Positions 30,124-39,193 of a stretch of 64,000 bases of DNA are shown here, one piece after another. The notes below the pieces were generated by a model that was not told the DNA's origin, did not search any database, and worked only from the letters and a program-made list of their open reading frames with translations. This stretch comes from JAWPMT01 sp965242775. GTDB lineage: Bacteria; Bacteroidota; Bacteroidia; Cytophagales; Cyclobacteriaceae. The position numbers and the translations under genes were made by a program. The stretch's first letter is position 1, and each line of letters opens with the position of its first letter. The stretch covers positions 1 through 64,000 of the forward strand of contig CBDETI010000008.1 in NCBI GenBank assembly GCA_965242775.1, given 5' to 3'.

Positions 30124-31167
30124 TCAGCCACCGGAGCCACCTCCTTGATTGTGGCAATCTCTGTTTTCATTCAGGATTCTGTTTGCCTCCGATTTCTGAT
30201 CGTTGAAGTTTTGCTGAACATCATCCCTCAAGCCATCAGCTTGCGTATCAACGGTGCCGAGGTTAGTAGTCCTTCCAGACTCGATTAGCGCGATTTCGTC
30301 ATCTAGCAAGTCTTGGCTGTCCTTGATGTTGAGCGCGAAAGTCATTTTATTGAATGTGCGTAAGTCGGTTTCTTCATCAGCGGTAATAGCATCAGCATTA
30401 CGGAGTGTCGTGATCCGGTCTTCGATGGCATTGTAATGGTTGGTGAAATCAGTTTTTCTATCCTCATGCCGTTGGCGTGCAGCGGCAATTTCATCATCCG
30501 CACTTGTGTTTACTGTCTCTTTTTCGGCAGTCACTTTGGTGTCTATTTTCCCCAACTCTACATCCCTGTCGGACTCAAGCTGTGCTATCGCGGCCGCATG
30601 TTCATCAAGGGCTTGCTGGACACACGAAGGCACATCCTGTTGTGACCTTCCCGCAGGGTTGGAAAATGTAGCTGAGCTCGGTCCACTATTATTGGCGGGT
30701 CTACCTGCCGCCGCAGGCCGACCACCTGTGGGATTTGTAATGGACGCGATAAATTCTGCCAAGACCGGGTTGGAAGCAAAAGCTTGTTCCATCTTCGCAA
30801 TTTCCTGTTCGAAATTGGTGTCACCGTTCTCGATATCATTCACTATGTCCTCGGTACTCTTGTTTGCAAAAGTATCTTTCGTCTCCTGTGAGACCGCCGA
30901 CTCGACGGCTCCAGCTACGTCTTTTGCTTCCGAGGCGGAAGTGTTTGCGAATTCTTCATTTTTCTGATTGGAAACAGCTCCTTCGTTAATGGCTACTTCC
31001 TCTCCGGAGATGGCGGCAGTATCTACCTCATCGATGGAAACATTTATTTCCTCTAAAACAGCTACTTCAGGAATGGGACCTACTTCACTGCAGGCAAGCA
31101 CGAATATCAGGCAACCTATGGCGGCGGCGAAAATTGCCGTGCTCAGTTTCTTAAAAACCTTTTTCAT
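30124..31167 (-). CDS. Coiled-coil lipoprotein of unknown function (347 aa)
   Basis: A type II signal peptide is seen with lipobox FVLAC (Cys26), followed by S at +2. After an acidic, Ala/Glu/Asp-rich segment (about residues 30-130) comes a short Pro/Gly/Asn low-complexity linker (about 145-175), then a long charged helix likely to form a coiled coil (about 185-335), ending in Gly/Ser. Two cysteines bracket the helical part (VPSC and NRDC) and could form a disulfide. I do not recognise the family. It is co-oriented with, and 35 bases upstream of, the beta-barrel gene, so the two may act together at the outer membrane; that is inference only. Confidence 0.75.
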   Translation of the reverse strand: MKKVFKKLSTAIFAAAIGCLIFVLACSEVGPIPEVAVLEEINVSIDEVDTAAISGEEVAINEGAVSNQKNEEFANTSASEAKDVAGAVESAVSQETKDTFANKSTEDIVNDIENGDTNFEQEIAKMEQAFASNPVLAEFIASITNPTGGRPAAAGRPANNSGPSSATFSNPAGRSQQDVPSCVQQALDEHAAAIAQLESDRDVELGKIDTKVTAEKETVNTSADDEIAAARQRHEDRKTDFTNHYNAIEDRITTLRNADAITADEETDLRTFNKMTFALNIKDSQDLLDDEIALIESGRTTNLGTVDTQADGLRDDVQQNFNDQKSEANRILNENRDCHNQGGGSGG

Positions 31168-31190
31168 GGAATGACAATTTTCTGTATATA

Positions 31191-31220
31191 CAAAGAAGTG
31201 TAAAATTGGTGTCGATCAAA
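31191..31220 (-). promoter_or_regulatory. Weak Bacteroidota-type promoter candidate for the lipoprotein gene
   Basis: On the minus strand a TTTG (31217-31220) is followed after 18 bases by CTTCTTTG (31191-31198). This partly fits the Bacteroidota -33 TTTG and -7 TAnnTTTG elements, but the TA of the -7 box is missing. It would place the transcript start about 15-20 bases before the ATG at 31167. Speculative. Confidence 0.25.
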
Positions 31221-31258
31221 AGCTTTTTCGTGAAAAGTTCATCAATTAATTATGCAAT

Positions 31259-32326
31259 TCATTCCCTTAATTGTCCATTAAGGTAATGTTTGTTGAAGCG
31301 ATATATTTCCCGGTCGAACCGAGTATATGGCCTAGTGGAAAGCGCAATGCCGGTATCTGGTCTTAGGTCATAGGTGTAGGAGAAGCTGTTTGGAGGCCTT
31401 AAATTGAACCATTTGTTGGTAAATATTTTTCTCGCAAAAAAGGGCAATACGACGAAAATTGCGGCATTATCACCATTACTGCTCTTGGTGACGGAAAATC
31501 CAATGTCAGTATTTCCAAATTGTCGAAAGACCTCAAAGGAGAGTCCAATGTCATCTTGGAGGAACCTCTCGCCAGATAACTGGACACTTATATCTGGGTG
31601 TCTGAACCTGTAAAGAACTCGGATATTGCCTGAGAAATAACCAATATTTTCCCTAAAAAAAACATTGTCATCGTATAACAAACCACCCGTTTGATAGACA
31701 CTTAACCCGGTGTACAGGCGTGAGTCCAAAATGGACTGAATGAATTCTCCATAAAATCCATATCTGTTGTTCGTAAAAGTCCCCGCAAAGAGATTAACGA
31801 AAGACCTTCCTGCCCATATTTTAGTGTAGCCCAGACCAATTTCACCTGGCCGTTGCCCAAGTCCTGTTCGATTAAATTCGTTGATGATAGGCAAAACCCA
31901 TTGGGCGATTGCATAAAAGCCTCTGATGTTATAAGCGAGTCTGGGCGCCAGCGATACTTGATTCCTGACTGGATCTGAAAACCTTCCAAATTCTTGTACA
32001 ACCAGCGGCCTGAGTTGTAAGTCTAATTTGTAGGCCTTGGAAAACGTGGTGGTTCCGCCATACTCTGCAAATCCTTGATTGTTCCGGGTGACGATGGCGT
32101 TCCCACGAAAAAGATGCGTGTGAGTATGAAAAGTATCAGTGGAATCTAATTTGGAGTAGATATATAGTGGATTCCTATGAAGCCGATAATCAAAGAATAC
32201 CTCTGTCTCGGTTTGCTGATATAATTCAATATCTGAAATGTCCTGACTGCTAATGGAGTCAGAAAGACCAATGAAGGCTATTACGAGGAAGAAGCCTCTG
32301 ACGATGAAAAGTCTTGTCCGTATCAC
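31259..32326 (-). CDS. YjbH-like outer-membrane protein, C-terminal-half type (355 aa)
   Basis: The protein has an N-terminal signal-type hydrophobic stretch (about residues 10-27, ending SISSQ), then many aromatic, glycine-rich amphipathic strands expected of a beta-barrel (for example GEIGLGYTKIWAG and FQILPFFARK-like strands near the end). The region around ERFLQDDIGLSFEVFRQFG resembles the C-terminal part of YjbH/GfcD proteins, which belong to exopolysaccharide export systems of Gram-negative bacteria; this assignment is by eye. It follows the sugar-transferase gene by 17 bases in the same direction and is the last gene of the cluster. With the gene at 34627 it may form a two-part YjbH. 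It could also be an unrelated barrel. Confidence 0.55.
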   Translation of the reverse strand: MIRTRLFIVRGFFLVIAFIGLSDSISSQDISDIELYQQTETEVFFDYRLHRNPLYIYSKLDSTDTFHTHTHLFRGNAIVTRNNQGFAEYGGTTTFSKAYKLDLQLRPLVVQEFGRFSDPVRNQVSLAPRLAYNIRGFYAIAQWVLPIINEFNRTGLGQRPGEIGLGYTKIWAGRSFVNLFAGTFTNNRYGFYGEFIQSILDSRLYTGLSVYQTGGLLYDDNVFFRENIGYFSGNIRVLYRFRHPDISVQLSGERFLQDDIGLSFEVFRQFGNTDIGFSVTKSSNGDNAAIFVVLPFFARKIFTNKWFNLRPPNSFSYTYDLRPDTGIALSTRPYTRFDREIYRFNKHYLNGQLRE

Positions 32327-32343
32327 GTACGGAGTAAAGATGT

Positions 32344-33037
32344 CTATTTATGGAAACTTCTGAAAAAAGAATTGTAGGTCGTTTTCAGAATTATATATAA
32401 ATCCAACCCAAAGGAGGCCTTCTTAATATATAAAAGGTCAAACTTCACCCTTCTATTCATATGAGCAAGCGTGGGTGTTGGACCGCAATTGCCTGTGGCT
32501 TGTGCGAGCCCCGTTACTCCTGGCTTGACGCTGTATCTTTTTGTGTAATCCGGTAAACGCTCAGAATAATACTGGTCGTGGTACTGCATATGAGGTCTGG
32601 GCCCAACAATACTCATGTCACCCCTGATTACATTCCAGAATTGCGGCAGTTCATCTAGATTGTATTTGCGTAGGAAGGCACCAATACGGGTGATTCTTGG
32701 GTCTCCATGATATGCTTGCTGGAATTCTTGAGAAACATTAGGACGCATGGTGCGGAATTTCCAACAGATAAAGGACGTGCCGTTTTGTCCTCCTCTTACC
32801 TGCCCAAAGAAAACAGGGCCCTTGGAGTCTGATCTAATGAGCAAAGCCACAATGGGCGTAAGCCAGGAGAGGCACGAAAATTAGGGCGAATAAAGAGAAC
32901 CCAATATCAAAGGTCCTTTTGAGAATTGCGCGAGCATTTCTACTGGTAAAGTCCGTTCTCGTATCTCCTTTGTAGGATACGAATAATTCTGTGAGGGTTC
33001 CCGAATATTTTACGGACTCAGGCGATCTAAGTGGCAT
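32344..33037 (-). pseudogene. Initiating sugar transferase (WcaJ/PglC-type Bac_transf family), apparent frameshift
   Basis: Two minus-strand frames together make one phosphoglycosyl transferase of about 230 residues. The first (33037 to about 32861) ends in the family's membrane helix, KRTFDIGFSLFALIF. The second picks up at about 32859 with VALLIRSDSKGPVFF and continues through KFRTM, the catalytic NLDELPQFWNVIRGD, SIVGPRP and KPGVTGLAQ to the normal C-terminus. Moving to the second frame requires skipping one base near 32860-32866; otherwise the first frame stops at 32834-32836. This enzyme normally loads the first sugar phosphate onto undecaprenyl phosphate and starts repeat-unit synthesis. 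Both parts are well conserved, so a sequence error or a very recent mutation is more likely than old decay. No slippery heptamer was seen, so programmed frameshifting is less likely. No other copy lies in the window. Confidence 0.8.
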
Positions 33038-33314
33038 AAATGACGGTGGCGTTTAAGTACAAGGCGTAAAGATTCGAAAATAGTAATTTTCTAACATTAT
33101 TTTTAAGGTATTCGGGAAAAATCACTAAAGACTAACGTTTCATATATGTGTTTTTCTCAAAAGAGGGGTCAACGGCCTTGGAAACGCAGCTTTTTATCTC
33201 CGGAATTTTGCGAAAATAGATGACCAATTTGGCGGCACCTGGCTGGTACACCTGACCTTTCGCTCAGATTAAGGTTGGCCATTCTGATAGAGAAACCATC
33301 CCCTGATTGACTTA

Positions 33315-34541
33315 TCAAACCAGGTCTGACAAAAATTGTCCAAAAGCACCTAGCACTTTTGTGCTATCGAGGTTGCTACTAAACTCCCTGGCGTTCCTTT
33401 TCAACTCGTTAAGCTTTTTCTGATCGGCAGACTGGGACTTGATTATTTGTAACAACTGGGTAGTATCCTCCGCTTCGAAGAAGAAACCAAATTTATTTTC
33501 TTTGACCAGTCGATGGATGGTGCTACCCAAATCACCACCGATAATTGAAATTCCTCCAACAGCAAGAATTGGCCCGAGTTTGGAAGGCATTACCAGGTCG
33601 GAGGATCCTTTCTTCTGCGTTATCAGATGATAATCAGCCATGTTGAGAAGTTCATTTAGCTGATTTTTTGGTACCAGTGAACCAAACTGCACGTTTTTCA
33701 ATTTCATTGCTTCTGCAGTTTGAACCAGTCTTTCTTTCGCGGCTCCCTCACCTAAGATCAGGAATTTGTAGGCGGGATTATCCTGAAGTTGACCGGCCGC
33801 TTCAAGAACAGTTTCCAGCCCTTGCTTCTCCCCGATATTTCCGGAATAAAGCAAGACAATATCTGATGGATGAAAACCATATTTCTCCTTCAATCCCAAC
33901 CCTTTGATCTCTAGTGGGTGGAAAATACCAGTGTCCACCCAATTTCGAAATATTTGAGTTTTGATGCCGGGTGCTTTTTTCCTTATCCTTTCGCGCATGC
34001 CCTCACTGATGGTGGTGATAACAGAGGTTTTGCTGAAAAAGAATTTTTCAATCTTTTCCAGGGTCATCAGTAGTTTCTTGTTGGTAATAATATTTAAATC
34101 TCTTGCGGCATCCACTTGCAAATCCTGCACGTGCAGGACAATGGGAACACCCTTCAACCGTGCTAGAAGAAATGGTAGCGGCAAGGAAATTAGTGGAGGA
34201 TAAATGCAGAGGACAAGATCAACCTTTTTGAACAAGTAATAAAGTGTGTAAGGTATGCACCCTAAAACAAAAGACAGCTCGTGCAAAATCCGTTTAAACC
34301 CGGATATCTTCTTCGGAATATAGAAGGGCGCCCTCCGGATTTGCACCTTATTAATACATTCGCTCTGCCAGCTATAGGGCTTGTAGGGTTCCTGAACTTT
34401 CCAATGTGGGTAGTAAGGATATGCGGTAATCACATCGACTCTGTGATTTTGATCAACCAGTGCCTCACACAATTCGGTATTATATTTACCGATTCCGGTT
34501 AACTCCGGATGATAGTTGATGCCAAAAAATACTATTCTCAT
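33315..34541 (-). CDS. WcaI-type glycosyltransferase, GT4 family (408 aa)
   Basis: It begins MRIVFFGINYHPELTGIGKY, the usual N-terminus of colanic-acid WcaI-like transferases. The N-terminal Rossmann half carries VLHVQDLQ. The C-terminal half carries LLYSGNIGEKQGLE (about residue 228) and a donor-binding ADYHLITQKKGSSDLVMPSK segment. It should transfer a sugar to the lipid-linked repeat unit on the cytoplasmic side. It lies 277 bases upstream of the frameshifted sugar transferase on the same strand. Its start overlaps the longest possible reading of the divergent YjbH-like gene, but the family N-terminus fixes this start at 34541. Confidence 0.9.
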   Translation of the reverse strand: MRIVFFGINYHPELTGIGKYNTELCEALVDQNHRVDVITAYPYYPHWKVQEPYKPYSWQSECINKVQIRRAPFYIPKKISGFKRILHELSFVLGCIPYTLYYLFKKVDLVLCIYPPLISLPLPFLLARLKGVPIVLHVQDLQVDAARDLNIITNKKLLMTLEKIEKFFFSKTSVITTISEGMRERIRKKAPGIKTQIFRNWVDTGIFHPLEIKGLGLKEKYGFHPSDIVLLYSGNIGEKQGLETVLEAAGQLQDNPAYKFLILGEGAAKERLVQTAEAMKLKNVQFGSLVPKNQLNELLNMADYHLITQKKGSSDLVMPSKLGPILAVGGISIIGGDLGSTIHRLVKENKFGFFFEAEDTTQLLQIIKSQSADQKKLNELKRNAREFSSNLDSTKVLGAFGQFLSDLV

Positions 34542-34626
34542 CGATCAGCTTAAAAATACACCACCATCCCTGAAAAAAAGGTTGGAAGGTCTAGTTCGGA
34601 AAGTTGTCGCCGCCATACGGCAAGAT

Positions 34627-35379
34627 TTGGCGAAGATACCTGTAATCATCGCATTGCTTCTATTTTTTGCTTCGGGGGTCGAGGCACAGAAGGCAATCGG
34701 GGGCTATGTTGGAATGGTTGTTGTCCCCGAAGCGCAACTCGTCGAGGATGCCAATCTTAGTTTTGGAATGTATACCAATCCAAAAAAATACCTATTAATT
34801 GATATTCCGAACAGAGAGGATCGCGGTAATGGAGAGAAAATTTTCCATCTGAATATAGGATACATTCCCAGGGTAAATGTGATCTTAAATGTGACCAGAA
34901 TCGACAAGGGCGATAGTATTGGCATTGGAGACCGGGCGGCATTGGTCAGCTATCAGGTATTAAAAGAGACGGAAAAGCTGCCCGCGGTGGTTCTCAACGT
35001 GGATGTGCCTCTCAGTGTAAACCAATTTCTAGCAGGTAATCACTTAGTGCTTTCTAAACGTTTTTGGGATAAATCCTTGGTTACAACCTTAGGTTATGGT
35101 TTTCCTTTTACGCTAGGAAGGAGCGGGGGAGCCGGGGGAGGTCTTTTGGGCGATTTTGACTTAGCTAGATTTCGACGAAAAGAATCCGATTACCTCAATG
35201 GTCTGTTCTTTGGCGCCAGGTATAATTGGAACAATGTTTATACCTCCATGGAATACGATAGCCACAAGGTGAATGTGGAGATTGGCGCCAGAATTTTCTC
35301 TTCACTAAACCTGGAAACTTATGTACTGGGATTTAGTAGGCTCGGTTTTGGTTTTAGCTACGAACTGGATATCAAATGA
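34627..35379 (+). CDS. YjbH-like outer-membrane protein, N-terminal-half type (about 251 aa)
   Basis: The reading frame opens upstream (ATG at 34519), but that start would overlap the divergent WcaI-type gene. A TTG at 34627 gives a compact signal peptide (AKIPVIIALLLFFASGVEAQ), so I prefer it; a TTG at 34582 is also possible. The mature protein has GGYVGMVVVPEAQLVEDANL and SFGMYTN, like the start of YjbH proteins (a short 'tips and barrel' N-terminal part), then repeated amphipathic strands ending SYELDIK. It probably sits in the outer membrane and helps secrete or modify the exopolysaccharide. It is one of only two plus-strand genes inside the cluster. Confidence 0.6.
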   Translation: MAKIPVIIALLLFFASGVEAQKAIGGYVGMVVVPEAQLVEDANLSFGMYTNPKKYLLIDIPNREDRGNGEKIFHLNIGYIPRVNVILNVTRIDKGDSIGIGDRAALVSYQVLKETEKLPAVVLNVDVPLSVNQFLAGNHLVLSKRFWDKSLVTTLGYGFPFTLGRSGGAGGGLLGDFDLARFRRKESDYLNGLFFGARYNWNNVYTSMEYDSHKVNVEIGARIFSSLNLETYVLGFSRLGFGFSYELDIK

Positions 35380-35384
35380 TCTAG

Positions 35385-36257
35385 TTACAAGGCTTTTTCC
35401 CTGAGTAGCTGGCGAATTTGTTTGTCAATTTCATTGGCTTGAAGTGCCTGGGATTTCCTTTCATGATCTATCTGTTGGAAGGTAGTGTTGAGCTGTGTAT
35501 CGCTTACCTCGATTTTTGCAGCATCGAATAGCCTTTTCAATTCTTTCGGATCAGTGAGTAGCGTGTCCAACTGGAAATCGTGCAGTCTGCCCGGATATAG
35601 TTTTTTGAATATTTCTTTTTTTTCATTGCTCACCTGAAGGACTTTGGTGTGATAGGAGAGTAGACCATGTTCATCCACGTAGTTGATGAAATCTTTTAGC
35701 TTGGGACCAAAGGGGAAAAGGTTGGCTTTCGTGTTTCGTTGATAGAGCATCCATAGCAAATAGCGCCCGAAGCTAAAGGCTTCCTGCCATCTTATTTGAC
35801 TGAAGATCTTCCTGTCGCTTGTGGCATGCGGTAGATCAGTGCTACCTACTTTGTAGAAGTACTTTTTGAGGATGATAGATGGTTTAAAGGAGTCGTTGGC
35901 GATCGATCGTTTGTAATTGGAATAGATACAACGAACGGGATCGCGTTGAATATAGATGATTGTGGCTTCAGGGAATACCGCATGAACTAACTCTGGTCTT
36001 AGGGAGTTAATGGGAGATTTTTCCAGAATATCACGGCCATTTGCTTTTTTTAGAAAATTTTGTCTTATCCATTTGAGTTTGGCTTGGTTCAGATCGTACT
36101 CTTCATCATTCAAATACTTGAGATTGCCAGACTTCCACAGGACATGCGGTTCTATCTCAACATGAAAGTGGTCTACGGATCCAAGGAGATTGGCAACTAA
36201 AGTTGTACCTGACCTGGCCATGCCTACAACGAGCAAAATTTTTTTTGGGACTTTCAT
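35385..36257 (-). CDS. Sulfotransferase family protein (290 aa)
   Basis: PAPS-dependent sulfotransferase motifs are visible. The 5'-phosphosulfate loop is GMARSGTT (residues 12-19). The 3'-phosphate site is RDPVRCIYS with Arg105 and Ser113 in the usual spacing. There is no signal peptide, so it acts in the cytoplasm, presumably on lipid-linked sugars. It converges with the YjbH-like gene, five bases between stops. It is one of four different sulfotransferases in this cluster. Confidence 0.88.
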   Translation of the reverse strand: MKVPKKILLVVGMARSGTTLVANLLGSVDHFHVEIEPHVLWKSGNLKYLNDEEYDLNQAKLKWIRQNFLKKANGRDILEKSPINSLRPELVHAVFPEATIIYIQRDPVRCIYSNYKRSIANDSFKPSIILKKYFYKVGSTDLPHATSDRKIFSQIRWQEAFSFGRYLLWMLYQRNTKANLFPFGPKLKDFINYVDEHGLLSYHTKVLQVSNEKKEIFKKLYPGRLHDFQLDTLLTDPKELKRLFDAAKIEVSDTQLNTTFQQIDHERKSQALQANEIDKQIRQLLREKAL

Positions 36258-36443
36258 TTCCTGATTTTGAGTGCTGGGTCACCATTCCATTTGAATGGCA
36301 AAGTACCAATTACCAACTTGAAAAACCACAATGATACGCCCACCTGAGTCCAGACGTTTGTAAAATCGAATATTGTTGCTAACATTACTTTCTCTTTCGG
36401 ATGATGAGTTCAACATCCCCACATTTTCACGACTATTTACTCG

Positions 36444-37172
36444 ATGATTGAAAAATTCTTTTCAGAATACCGCTACGGTGGTTTTACCAGAATGGATGGT
36501 ACGCTACAGCTATACGCTCGTATCAATGCCCTGACAAAAAAAAGTGATACGGTGGTGGATTTGGGGTGCGGTCGCGGCAAGCAGATCGATGACCCGAGCG
36601 AATACAGAAGGAACCTCAAGATCCTCAAAGGAAAGTGCGCGAAAGTAATTGGGTTAGATGTAGATCCAATAGGATATGAGAATGAGCATATAGATGAATT
36701 CAGGCTGATTGAGACGGATCGTTTGCCCTTGGAAGACGAAAGCGTGGACTTGGTTTTTAGTGATTGGACACTCGAACATATCCAGGATCCAGTACAATTC
36801 TTCAAGGAGATAAATAGAATCCTAAAGCCCAATGGATATTTTGCTCTCAGGACTTCAAACAAACTACACTACGTTAGTATTGCAGCTATGCTGATCCCAA
36901 ACAAGTGGCATGGCAAGGTCACAGGGAAAGTGCAAAAAAACAGAAAAGCCGAAGACGTTTTTCCGACCTATTTCGCTTGCAATACTAAGGGTCGGGTAAG
37001 AACAACTCTTAAAAAGTCGGGTTTGGCGGGCATCGTTTATCTGATTGATGGCGAGCCATCCTATCTACAATTTAGCAGGATCGCCTACAGTCTTGGATTG
37101 ATTTTAAGAGCGTTGACCCCCGAGTATTTCAGGCACACAATGCTGATTTTTGGACACAAAGATCCTTCCTAG
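36444..37172 (+). CDS. Class I SAM-dependent methyltransferase (242 aa)
   Basis: Motif I is VVDLGCGRG (residues 37-45), followed by the acidic strand-2 end VIGLDVDP, then SVDLVFSDWTLEHIQDP and the post-motif RILKPNGYFALRTSN. This is the Methyltransf_11/25 type. The likely role is O-methylation of a sugar in the exopolysaccharide, inferred from the neighbours. It lies on the plus strand between a sulfotransferase and an epimerase on the minus strand, with 186 bases upstream that may hold its own promoter. Confidence 0.87.
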   Translation: MIEKFFSEYRYGGFTRMDGTLQLYARINALTKKSDTVVDLGCGRGKQIDDPSEYRRNLKILKGKCAKVIGLDVDPIGYENEHIDEFRLIETDRLPLEDESVDLVFSDWTLEHIQDPVQFFKEINRILKPNGYFALRTSNKLHYVSIAAMLIPNKWHGKVTGKVQKNRKAEDVFPTYFACNTKGRVRTTLKKSGLAGIVYLIDGEPSYLQFSRIAYSLGLILRALTPEYFRHTMLIFGHKDPS

Positions 37173-37197
37173 ACTGGTTTATTCGAAAGGTATGAAG

Positions 37198-38208
37198 TCA
37201 GTTCATCTTCAAACCTTTTAGTTTATCTCTACTTTTATGTGTCTGCATCCAGATGACTGTTTTGTCTACTGCTTGCTCGCTCGTATAGGGCAACTCGCCG
37301 CAAATTTCCTCAAGGGCAGTGGTATCATAGGACATTTCGGTGATAAGATTGTTTAGTCGGGCACTGGTCAAAGGCACTCGATTCCAACCTCTTTTTAGGA
37401 GAAAGTCACCGATTCTTGCTGCTGGAATTAGTAACCATTTTGGAATTTTCAACAATTTCCGCTTGCCGAAGGTTTTGTTTATCAGATCTGCCCACGAGTT
37501 CAATTGTATGGGAGGGTAATCGCAGAGATAAAATGTTTTTTTATGGACCAATTCCTGGGGCGCTTCCATCAATTTGTCTATTTGATATACGGAGTTACCG
37601 ACATAGCCAAATGATTTTCTTGGATCGTGTCCTTTGATCTTGAAAAACAGACCTTTTCTGATGGATTGGAAAAAGAGGATGTAGGGGGAATCAAACCACT
37701 CTCCCCACAGTGAGGTGGGCCTGAATATGAGCCACTCCTTTTCAAGATTGCTACTCCTCACAAGTTTCTCTCCTATTACCTTGCTCAATCCGTAATAATT
37801 TGGTGGAGAATAGTCTTCTTCGCTTGTCGGGTTATGACCTATTTTACAGACCAGTCTCGAGGAGGCGAATAACACCCGCCTGACTGACTGAAGGCTCCTT
37901 GCAATCTCAATGGTATTTTCAACACCAACAATATTCGTTTTGTAGCCATTGATCAAATCCTGATTTTCCAAAAGATCGGTCCTCGCTGCAAGGTGGATCA
38001 AATAATCCGGTTGAAAAGTACTTGCCGCCTCGTGGTACGACGCTAAGCTATTGATATCTCCCTTTTGCCATATATCCCGATGCTCGGGAATTTGAGGCTC
38101 CCGAATATCGAAGTTTCGAACTTCGTATCCTTTATTTTGATAGAAGTTGACAAGGTTGGTGCCGATGAACCCTGAGCCGCCCGTGATAAAGAGCTTTTGT
38201 GTCTTCAT
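37198..38208 (-). CDS. NAD-dependent epimerase/dehydratase, extended SDR (336 aa)
   Basis: The start is taken as the ATG at 38208 because it puts KLFITGGSGFIGTN at the N-terminus and overlaps the upstream stop as ATGA. The nucleotide-binding GGSGFIG, the HLAARTD segment, the FASSRLV strand and the catalytic Tyr-x3-Lys in NYYGLSKVIGEK are all present. These enzymes change sugar nucleotides (epimerase, dehydratase or reductase); the exact substrate cannot be read from the sequence. The overlap with the upstream sulfotransferase suggests translational coupling. Confidence 0.88.
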   Translation of the reverse strand: MKTQKLFITGGSGFIGTNLVNFYQNKGYEVRNFDIREPQIPEHRDIWQKGDINSLASYHEAASTFQPDYLIHLAARTDLLENQDLINGYKTNIVGVENTIEIARSLQSVRRVLFASSRLVCKIGHNPTSEEDYSPPNYYGLSKVIGEKLVRSSNLEKEWLIFRPTSLWGEWFDSPYILFFQSIRKGLFFKIKGHDPRKSFGYVGNSVYQIDKLMEAPQELVHKKTFYLCDYPPIQLNSWADLINKTFGKRKLLKIPKWLLIPAARIGDFLLKRGWNRVPLTSARLNNLITEMSYDTTALEEICGELPYTSEQAVDKTVIWMQTHKSRDKLKGLKMN

Positions 38209-39098
38209 TTTTTCGTCCAGTTCGTAAGATCTCTGTCGACCATTGCTGAAAGTTTTAAGATATCGTTTCCCCAATACTCTGTTAGTCTTCGGTGGAGATT
38301 CGAGCTAATCACGGGGCTGGAATTGGTTGATCCGTTCTCCTTAGCCATTAATTTTGAGAACAGCTTGGTTTTCTTAAGACTTTTGAAAGAGTCTATTAAG
38401 AACGAATTATTGGTTTTGTGCAGCGTCTTACGGAACTGCCCTACCATAAACATCAAATTTTGATGTTTGGCAGTAGACCCCTCATTTATTTTTGCTGAAA
38501 TGTTGGTAGGTGTAAAAGCAGGTATTTGCAAAAAATTGCAAATATCGTTGAAAAATGATTTTTCATCGTGCTGCAAATCCTCATAGAAAAATATGCCCAA
38601 TTGGTCGCGGTTAAAGTACTTTAGGTAGCGGGCGAGATGTTGGTGATACAAAGATGAATCAAGGTACTTTTTCTCGTTGGCTAGAATAGCATTTTCGATG
38701 CTGTCGCTTCGTTCGATTCCGTTTGACTTGGCGAATGTATATTGTGATATAATCCGTTCAAAGGGGTTTCTGAGAATGACAAACAATCTGATTTCCGGAT
38801 TGTAATTGCGTATCAACTTCTCGCTACCCTCTATATCAAGATAGCAGGGTGTTATTTCTCCTCTAATTTTCTCTTCACTTTTGAAGTCAAAGAATGAATG
38901 ATACCACTCGTACGAATTTGTATTTTGGTGGTTGGCGGTTGCATAGTCAATGGGAATTACCGGATTGAAATAGTGAAGTTCCTTACGGGCTTTCGGATAG
39001 TTTACAGCCGGATGCTGCCGGAGCATTTCTGCGAGCCAACTGGTGCCTGATTTACCCGATCCTATTCCTATAAAATCTATCTTTTTACTCTCAATCAT
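38205..39098 (-). CDS. Sulfotransferase domain protein, Sulfotransf_1 type (297 aa)
   Basis: The PAPS 5' loop is GSGKSGTSWL (residues 13-22) and the 3'-phosphate site is RNPFERIIS (Arg110, Ser118). The KELHYF segment after the first helix is typical of the heparan-sulfate/NDST-like branch that acts on glycans. No signal peptide is seen. Its stop overlaps the epimerase start by four bases. It probably sulfates a residue of the exopolysaccharide repeat. Confidence 0.88.
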   Translation of the reverse strand: MIESKKIDFIGIGSGKSGTSWLAEMLRQHPAVNYPKARKELHYFNPVIPIDYATANHQNTNSYEWYHSFFDFKSEEKIRGEITPCYLDIEGSEKLIRNYNPEIRLFVILRNPFERIISQYTFAKSNGIERSDSIENAILANEKKYLDSSLYHQHLARYLKYFNRDQLGIFFYEDLQHDEKSFFNDICNFLQIPAFTPTNISAKINEGSTAKHQNLMFMVGQFRKTLHKTNNSFLIDSFKSLKKTKLFSKLMAKENGSTNSSPVISSNLHRRLTEYWGNDILKLSAMVDRDLTNWTKK

Positions 39099-39193
39099 GG
39101 TGGGGTTTCCCGTTATCTGGCGATGCTAGCACCTACCAAAGTTCTTGTATTCGAAAGTAGTTTGCCTGTTTCTAGCACCAAATCTTGATTTCA

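Noticed and set aside
30440..30967. Plus-strand open frame opposite the lipoprotein gene
   Set aside because: It is the complement of the Ala/Glu-rich lipoprotein coding, which has a clear lipobox and coiled coil; no independent support.
32834..32880. Programmed ribosomal frameshift in the sugar transferase
   Set aside because: No slippery heptamer or downstream hairpin was seen at the break; an error or mutation is simpler.
33038..33314. Small gene or RNA in the largest gap of the polymer cluster
   Set aside because: No credible coding frame, tRNA-like fold or repeat could be seen in these 277 bases.
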